From: Pseudomonadota bacterium
GTDB lineage: Bacteria; Pseudomonadota; Gammaproteobacteria; Burkholderiales; REEB80
Assembly (NCBI GenBank): GCA_018971485.1
Contig: JAGXAQ010000003.1
Location: 62,001 to 126,000, forward strand
DNA: 64,000 nucleotides
Direction of reading: 5' to 3'
Shown here: in pieces, positions 58,916 through 64,000 of the stretch
Position numbering within the stretch: the stretch's first letter is position 1
Layout of the letters: each line of letters begins with the position of its first letter
Notes under the pieces: model-generated
Told to the model about the DNA's origin: nothing
Databases searched by the model: none
Seen by the model: the letters and a program-made list of their open reading frames with translations, nothing else
Position numbers and translations under genes: made by a program

Positions 58916-61489
58916 ATGAATACCACTGGATTACCTCTTCAAGTTACAACTTGGCGTGATTCGTTGTCACAGGGCCAGTTTTGTCTCAAACAGGCCTATT
59001 TTACCCGGACATCTGCTAAAATTCTTCTTGCAGGTTTGGCTGCCTTGGTTGATAAACATCTTGTTGAAATATGGAACCAGATAAAAATCCCATCTGATAT
59101 GTCACTCATAGCCGTTGGCGGTTATGGCCGAAATGAGCTCTACCCTTATTCAGACATCGATTTACTCATATTATTACCGGATGAGCAGTCCCAGCAAACT
59201 GATAAACTTGAATATTTTATTAGCATACTTTGGGATATAGGCCTCAATGTTGGCCATAGTATTCGTACTATTGATGATTGTATTCATCAGGCAGAAATCG
59301 ATGTAACGGTGCTGACAAACCTACTTGAATCACGTTTACTCTACGGCTCTCAAATTCAATTCAAACGCTTTCGTCAAGCTATTAACATGAATATTAACCG
59401 TACTGGTTATGCTAAAAGTAAATATGATGAACAAGTTAAACGACACTTAAGATATCATAATACCGCATATAATCTCGAGCCCAACTTAAAAGAAAGCCCC
59501 GGGGGATTGCGTGATCTTCATAGCATATTATGGATAGCAAGCGGGTTAGGAATCGGAAGCTCATATAAAACTATTTCAGAAGCAGGTTTTTTAACCCGAC
59601 AGGAAGTCAATGACCTTCATTCTCTAGAAAGAAAGCTGGCAGATTTACGTATCCACCTTCATTACCTGGCCAGAAGGCGCGAAGATCGTTTGCTTTTTGA
59701 ATATCAGGAGCTTCTTGCCAAACAGATAGGTTTTACTAAAAATTCACATCGTTTGGCCAGCGAACAATTCATGCAATATTATTTTCTTATTGCCAGAAGT
59801 GTCAGCCTATATAACGAAATATTACTCCAGGAAATGAGGGTAGCCATTGAACCTGGATCTGAACAACCCCATCCGGAAGGTATTTACTACCACAGAACAG
59901 GCCATAACCTTTCATTAAACAAAGGGGTTCAGTTTGAAACCAATCCAGATGCCTTACTTGATGGATTTGTCAGATTAGCCATGAACCCTAAACTGGAAAG
60001 CTTTTCACCTGATACACTCCGGGCAATTAAACAGTCCACTATACTCATTAACAAAAAATTTCGAGATAATCCAACGCATCAACAACAATTCATAACTATT
60101 CTGAATTATATCCAGACAGCCCCAAAAGTATTACGCCTTATGAATCACTATCGCGTTTTGGGTAAATATATACCAGCATTTGGTCGTATTATCGGGTTAA
60201 TGCAACATGATTTATTTCATGTCTATACAGTAGATGAACACATCTTATTTGTACTTGCCAATCTAGGGCGCTTTTTCAATGAGCCACCGGAAGACAGTTA
60301 TCCTTTACCCTACAAGTTGATGCGCGACTTCAGAAAGCCTGAAGTATTACTCTTAGCTGCATTATTTCATGATATTGCAAAAGGCCGGGGGGGTGATCAT
60401 TCCAGATTGGGGATGAAGGATATTAAACGTTTTTGTAATAAACATTACCTTGATAGCAATACATGCCTCCTTGCTTCATGGCTAGTTGAAAACCATCTCA
60501 TTATGTCTGCAACTTCCCAGAAAAAAGATTTAAGCGATCCTGTTGTCATTAAAACATTCGCTCACCTCGTCAAAGATGAATATCATCTCGACGCACTCAT
60601 GCTTCTGACAATTGCAGATATTCAAGGCACGAATCCAGATATCTGGAATGCCTGGAAAGGCAGGTTGCTTGTAGTTCTTTATGAACAGACAAAAAAATAT
60701 TTAAGGGGCGAACTTTCAAAAGGTCCCGCACGAATATCAGAAAAACAGAATCAAGCAAGGCGTAAAATGATTCAGCATACTTTGCCCAGCGGAATTGAAC
60801 ATCAACTATGGGCAACACTAGATGAAGATTACTTTATTGGGGAAGAAGTTGAAGACATTGTCTGGCATGCCAAAATACTTAATCAACAAGCCAATACAAA
60901 AAAAACCATCGTTAAAGCTAGAATTTTACCCAATAAACAAGGGATAAAAGTTCTGGTTTATACCCCCACCCAGCCTGCCCTTTTTCTTAAGCTTTCTCGA
61001 ACATTTGAACATTTGCAGTTCAATATTGTTGAAGCAAGACTCTATACCACTATAACTGGTTACGCACTTGATAGCTTTGTCGTGCTTAATGAAAATCTTA
61101 CAGCTTCAGGTTATCGTGATTTAATCAATTTTATTGAATATCAACTTCATGAAAACATATGTAATTCAGACATTCCTTTTTCAAAACCTACATTATATCC
61201 CCGTATTAATAGACAACTACGCCATTTTCCAATTACACCAGAAGTAAAACTCGAAAACAGAATTAAGACAGGAGAATACACTATATTGCTTCTTGCCGGA
61301 GATCGGCCCGGCCTATTATCTGTTATAGCTCAAGTATTGCACAATGCGCAGATTAATATTCAAAGTGCTCGGATTAATACCTTAGGTCATCGGGCAGAAG
61401 ACAGTTTTTATGTTCGGACAAAAAAACTTACTGATTTAGAAAAGAAAGAGTTACAGAATGCGCTTTTGGAAGCGCTCGAAACAAAATAA
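58916..61489 (+). CDS. glnD: Bifunctional uridylyltransferase / uridylyl-removing enzyme
   Basis: GlnD modifies PII proteins according to glutamine level. The 857-residue protein has the nucleotidyltransferase motif GGYGRNELYPYSDIDLLIL (residues 68-86), the GlnE/GlnD middle domain (ESPGGLRDLHSILWIA) and an HD hydrolase domain (AALFHDIAKGRGGDHSRLG). It ends with two ACT domains that sense glutamine (LYTTITGYALDSFVV and GDRPGLLSVIAQVLHNAQINI). map-glnD adjacency is conserved in Proteobacteria. Confidence 0.96.
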   Translation: MNTTGLPLQVTTWRDSLSQGQFCLKQAYFTRTSAKILLAGLAALVDKHLVEIWNQIKIPSDMSLIAVGGYGRNELYPYSDIDLLILLPDEQSQQTDKLEYFISILWDIGLNVGHSIRTIDDCIHQAEIDVTVLTNLLESRLLYGSQIQFKRFRQAINMNINRTGYAKSKYDEQVKRHLRYHNTAYNLEPNLKESPGGLRDLHSILWIASGLGIGSSYKTISEAGFLTRQEVNDLHSLERKLADLRIHLHYLARRREDRLLFEYQELLAKQIGFTKNSHRLASEQFMQYYFLIARSVSLYNEILLQEMRVAIEPGSEQPHPEGIYYHRTGHNLSLNKGVQFETNPDALLDGFVRLAMNPKLESFSPDTLRAIKQSTILINKKFRDNPTHQQQFITILNYIQTAPKVLRLMNHYRVLGKYIPAFGRIIGLMQHDLFHVYTVDEHILFVLANLGRFFNEPPEDSYPLPYKLMRDFRKPEVLLLAALFHDIAKGRGGDHSRLGMKDIKRFCNKHYLDSNTCLLASWLVENHLIMSATSQKKDLSDPVVIKTFAHLVKDEYHLDALMLLTIADIQGTNPDIWNAWKGRLLVVLYEQTKKYLRGELSKGPARISEKQNQARRKMIQHTLPSGIEHQLWATLDEDYFIGEEVEDIVWHAKILNQQANTKKTIVKARILPNKQGIKVLVYTPTQPALFLKLSRTFEHLQFNIVEARLYTTITGYALDSFVVLNENLTASGYRDLINFIEYQLHENICNSDIPFSKPTLYPRINRQLRHFPITPEVKLENRIKTGEYTILLLAGDRPGLLSVIAQVLHNAQINIQSARINTLGHRAEDSFYVRTKKLTDLEKKELQNALLEALETK

Positions 61490-61498
61490 GGTGATCAT

Positions 61499-61843
61499 AT
61501 GTTCAAACTGCTTATCCTGCTATTATTATCCGGATGTAGCTTTATAGCTACGCATCAAAACACAACTCAGCACAAATCTTCATCAGAAAATACACCACGC
61601 GCAGGACAGTCGACACCTCTCTTTTGGCCGGATCAAGTTATTGCGCGACAAGTAATTGCAGGCATCAATCATGATCCAATTATGATTGATGCCCATATTA
61701 TCGTATCTGTAAAGAACGGGAATGTTTTATTAAGAGGACATTGCCAATCAATCCGGCAAGCGTTAGATGCAGACGCAATTGCCGGGAAAGTAATAGGTGT
61801 TAAGCAAGTCATTGATGAAATAAGGGCACCAGGCCGATCTTAG
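61499..61843 (+). CDS. BON-domain lipoprotein
   Basis: The 114-residue precursor has a short signal with lipobox (FKLLILLLLSGCSF) and one BON domain (IMIDAHIIVSVKNGNVLLRGHCQSIRQALDADAIAGKVIGVKQVID). BON proteins of the OsmY type support envelope integrity, probably by binding phospholipid. It lies nine bases after glnD. Its stop codon overlaps the stop of the convergent glycine-zipper gene by four bases. Confidence 0.82.
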   Translation: MFKLLILLLLSGCSFIATHQNTTQHKSSSENTPRAGQSTPLFWPDQVIARQVIAGINHDPIMIDAHIIVSVKNGNVLLRGHCQSIRQALDADAIAGKVIGVKQVIDEIRAPGRS

Positions 61844-62328
61844 CCTGCTGGTTCAACACTAACACGGATATTCAATTCATTACCTGGATTATATGGTAAC
61901 GTATCTGTAAAAACATGCCCATTAAAACGATAAGTTACGCGGTAACCCTGAGGTTGGCGTACCCAATGATTCTGCATAACGCAATTTTGCTGAGGTTGGT
62001 TCATATTATTGGCAACATGGTTGCCTAACATGGCGCCTCCGATAGCACCAGCAATAGTGGCGGCCGTATTTCCACGCCCATTACCTACTTGGTGGCCTAT
62101 TAAGCCACCTGCAAGACCTCCAATCAGTGTACCGGCAGTTCCCGTACCTGGTGAGGAAGATGCCTCTGGTTGTGTATATCCACAAACCTGTTCCGGGCGG
62201 TTTACTTCAACATAAGCCGGTTCGCTGGATATCACTGTTGCCCGTTCAGAAAAAGCATGGATACCTATTGCCATGGCTGTATTACATATCCCAGCACTAA
62301 CTAATATCAGAACAATCTTTTTTATCAT
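61840..62328 (-). CDS. Glycine-zipper 2TM-domain outer-membrane protein
   Basis: The 162-residue precursor has a signal peptide (IKKIVLILVSAGICNTAMA) and a glycine zipper (AGTLIGGLAGGLIGHQVGNGRGNTAATIAGAIGGAMLGNHVAN, about residues 84-127). A C-terminal part follows that fits the Rickettsia 17-kDa-antigen-like family. No lipobox cysteine is present at the signal end (AMA). These proteins may form or plug outer-membrane assemblies; the exact role is unknown. Confidence 0.82.
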   Translation of the reverse strand: MIKKIVLILVSAGICNTAMAIGIHAFSERATVISSEPAYVEVNRPEQVCGYTQPEASSSPGTGTAGTLIGGLAGGLIGHQVGNGRGNTAATIAGAIGGAMLGNHVANNMNQPQQNCVMQNHWVRQPQGYRVTYRFNGHVFTDTLPYNPGNELNIRVSVEPAG

Positions 62329-62494
62329 GGAACTTCCCCTATGGCATCAAAACTCAGCAATTTTCAATATAACCAAAAATAACCCAGGCAACCCCAACCA
62401 ATTCGGAATATAAACCTAACTTATTAATAAAACATAAACAAGAAGCCATCACCTACAATTACGACACAAGTTCAAATCAGCAACAGTTCGTCTT

Positions 62495-62896
62495 TTATTT
62501 AATAATTCTTCTTACCTTTTCCTGCACCCTTTCATCAAACCGGTGAACATTAACAATAATACGTTCGTGTATCCCTTCCCCTATTTTTTCTACTTCATCT
62601 TCTGCGCTTAAATGAAATACCAGCCGTCGATCAACAACCTCAAGCAGATCTGCTTTTGCCCTTACACGCATTCCAACAGGTGTAGCTTTAAAATGGGAAA
62701 TGTGGAGACGCGTTCCAACAGTTTGATATCCCTCTTCCAGATACGCTTCCACTGCACCCAATGCCGCAGTTTCAAAAAAATTAACCAGAACAGGGGTTGC
62801 AAGAACCATAATGACCCCACTTCCTACATGAGAAGCAGTATGTTCTTGAGAAACTTTTATATCAACGCTAGAAGACAATCCGATTTTAAGATTCAT
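62495..62896 (-). CDS. FlK-like hot-dog thioesterase
   Basis: The 133-residue protein matches the family of fluoroacetyl-CoA thioesterase FlK: LSSSVDIKVSQEHTASHVGSG near the N-terminus, VLVNFFETAALGAVEAYLEEGYQTVGT with the Glu, and HFKATPVGMRVRAKADLLEVVDRRLVFHLSAED. Most bacterial relatives act on short acyl-CoAs other than fluoroacetyl-CoA, and the in-vivo substrate is unknown. It is a single gene with 166-base and 66-base gaps on either side. Confidence 0.82.
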   Translation of the reverse strand: MNLKIGLSSSVDIKVSQEHTASHVGSGVIMVLATPVLVNFFETAALGAVEAYLEEGYQTVGTRLHISHFKATPVGMRVRAKADLLEVVDRRLVFHLSAEDEVEKIGEGIHERIIVNVHRFDERVQEKVRRIIK

Positions 62897-62962
62897 ATTT
62901 TCTATTTAAGATGGTGGCTAATTTGTATTACATACCTAGTTGAATAAAAATAAAATTATTTT

Positions 62963-63526
62963 TTAGGCTGCATGTAAGCGACTGCTTGCCGGAACCCGGC
63001 TCATTAAATAATCCATTTGATCAGCCAAAATACGGCGGTTGATCAAAATAAAATGCTCATATCTATTAGGGATATAAGGTACATATAATAGAGGCATGCC
63101 TGATTGTTCAGGGGTACGGTTACCTTTTTTATGATTGCAAGCATGGCAAGAAGCAACAAGATTCATCCAGGTATGCTCACCACCTTGTGCCCTTGGTTGG
63201 ACATGATCCTGAGTCAACAGCCGGGTGGGATAAATTTCACCGCAATATGCACACATATGTCGATCACGAACAAACAAAGCATCGCTCATCACCTGAGGCG
63301 TAGCAAATGTAGCCACTCTCATCTCTGGGCCATCAACTGCGATAATGCTGCTTGCAGAAATAATTGATTGGCATCCCGTCAACCGGGATATTCCACCTCG
63401 ATAAGTAAAAGTCGTGTCACCCAAACTCCAAAGAATCATTCCACGCACATAATAACGAACTGCCTGTTCGCAATCGATCCATCTGCTTGGATAGCCGGCT
63501 ACATCAAGTGCCAAAATTTGAGGCAC
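62963..63526 (-). CDS. HNH endonuclease domain protein
   Basis: The 187-residue protein has an N-terminal domain seen in many HNH proteins of this size (VPQILALDVAGYPSRWIDCEQAVRYYVRGMILWSLGD). Next comes the HNH site: MCAYCGEIYPTRLLTQDHVQPRAQGG with a zinc CxxC and the catalytic His, then NLVASCHACNHKKGNRTP. I start it at GTG 63526 because GGGAGGGG precedes it; the 72 additional codons of the ORF are nonconserved. No phage or restriction genes are adjacent, so a role in general DNA metabolism is possible. Confidence 0.8.
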   Translation of the reverse strand: MPQILALDVAGYPSRWIDCEQAVRYYVRGMILWSLGDTTFTYRGGISRLTGCQSIISASSIIAVDGPEMRVATFATPQVMSDALFVRDRHMCAYCGEIYPTRLLTQDHVQPRAQGGEHTWMNLVASCHACNHKKGNRTPEQSGMPLLYVPYIPNRYEHFILINRRILADQMDYLMSRVPASSRLHAA

Positions 63527-63698
63527 ATCCCCTCCCTTCCTTAATAAACACCTATAGCTATTAAGACAAGAAAAGCTCAAGCATGCATTGCTCTGCGCGT
63601 CATTATATACTGTCAAAAGGCATGAAATAAAGCACTGCCTGAAAGCTCTGGGTTTGCACCCAGACCTAATCTGTTTACGTGGAAAAAATCTAAGGAGG

Positions 63699-64000
63699 CT
63701 AATTGCTAGACTTGAAACGCTCAGGGTGAGCCCAAAAATCATTATTTAGCCATTCAGGGACAACTTTATATGAACTTAATGAAAACCCATAAAGTTGATA
63801 ACCTACTAAACATTCATCCCAAGACAGGAGTTGTTGTAACCCAAGTGCCAAAAAATCGTTTAATTGCCATAAATTATCTTCAGTTCGATGAATAACCCAA
63901 AGATTACCTCCGGTCCAATCTCTTAAGCGAGCAATTATATTCTCGGCTTTATCCTTGGGGAGGGAAACAAAATTCGCTGCAACGATAACAAGATCAAAAT
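63699..64000 (-). CDS. Unrecognised protein, 5' end beyond the window
   Basis: An open frame on the minus strand runs off the right edge and ends with TAG at 63699-63701; 100 codons are seen. It reads FDLVIVAANFVSLPKDKAEN, then LWVIHRTEDNLWQLNDFLALGLQQLL, and ends WAHPERFKSSN. The alternating hydrophobic strand-helix pattern suggests a small alpha/beta protein, perhaps a Rossmann-like fold. The absence of stops over the full stretch and sensible composition support it as coding. I do not recognise the family. Confidence 0.6.
   Translation of the reverse strand, partial: FDLVIVAANFVSLPKDKAENIIARLRDWTGGNLWVIHRTEDNLWQLNDFLALGLQQLLSWDECLVGYQLYGFSLSSYKVVPEWLNNDFWAHPERFKSSN

Overview
The window is a piece of a betaproteobacterial chromosome. 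The evidence is gene order: rpoE-rseA-rseB-mucD-glutaredoxin-lepA-lepB-DUF4845-rnc-era-recO-pdxJ-acpS-nagZ, uvrC-pgsA-tRNA-Gly-tRNA-Cys, pyrG-kdsA-eno-ftsB, and rpsB-tsf-pyrH-frr-uppS-cdsA-dxr-rseP-bamA-skp-lpxD-fabZ-lpxA-lpxB. A DUF4936-like gene and nagZ next to acpS favour Betaproteobacteria over Gammaproteobacteria. A Nitrosomonadales-type autotroph or methylotroph is my best guess, but the sequence alone does not fix the genus. Most of the DNA is AT-leaning. The exception is the mercury-resistance segment at 7.0-10.2 kb, which is visibly GC-rich.

Region by region: (1) 1-6117 is an operon for a group-4-hydrogenase-like membrane complex (HyfB-C-E-F-G-I). Its large subunit has lost all four Ni-Fe cysteines, so it is an energy-converting-hydrogenase-related (Ehr-type) complex and not a hydrogenase. 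(2) 6289-6533 holds tRNA-Cys and tRNA-Gly on the minus strand behind a near-perfect sigma-70 promoter. (3) 6934-10232 is a shrunken Tn21-type mercury transposon. Both terminal inverted repeats, merR, the mer operator/promoter and merTPA are present. tnpR and most of tnpA are gone, and the 3' side is a merD-tnpA fusion. A 13-codon relic of a different merA lies just outside the merR-side repeat. (4) 10.3-24.4 kb, minus strand, is pgsA, uvrC, the nagZ-to-lepA cluster and the sigma-E envelope stress operon. (5) 24.7-29.2 kb has an orphan DNA methyltransferase, nadB, ygfZ and a DUF4936-like gene. (6) 29.2-33.4 kb is ftsB-eno-kdsA-pyrG. (7) 33.5-37.1 kb is a mixed block: a tiny lipoprotein, a SelT/SelW-like protein, yaaA, an rRNA/tRNA methyltransferase, a CitE-like lyase and a CBS-pair protein. 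(8) 37.1-50.8 kb is the long lipid A / outer-membrane / isoprenoid / translation operon, minus strand. (9) 51.0-57.4 kb carries transaldolase, a small unknown protein, a sulfurtransferase and a glyA-sgaA-hprA set of serine-cycle or photorespiratory type. This block separates the usually adjacent rpsB and map. (10) 58.1-64.0 kb is map-glnD, a BON lipoprotein, a glycine-zipper protein, an FlK-like thioesterase, an HNH nuclease and a truncated unknown gene.

In function, the window joins core envelope and translation genes to three accessory themes. These are a proton-pumping complex of unknown electron chemistry, a C1/C2 metabolism set (GlyA, serine-glyoxylate aminotransferase, hydroxypyruvate reductase, possibly the CitE-like lyase) and mercury detoxification acquired by transposition. 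The most notable items are the Ni-Fe-less complex and the layered history of the mer locus.
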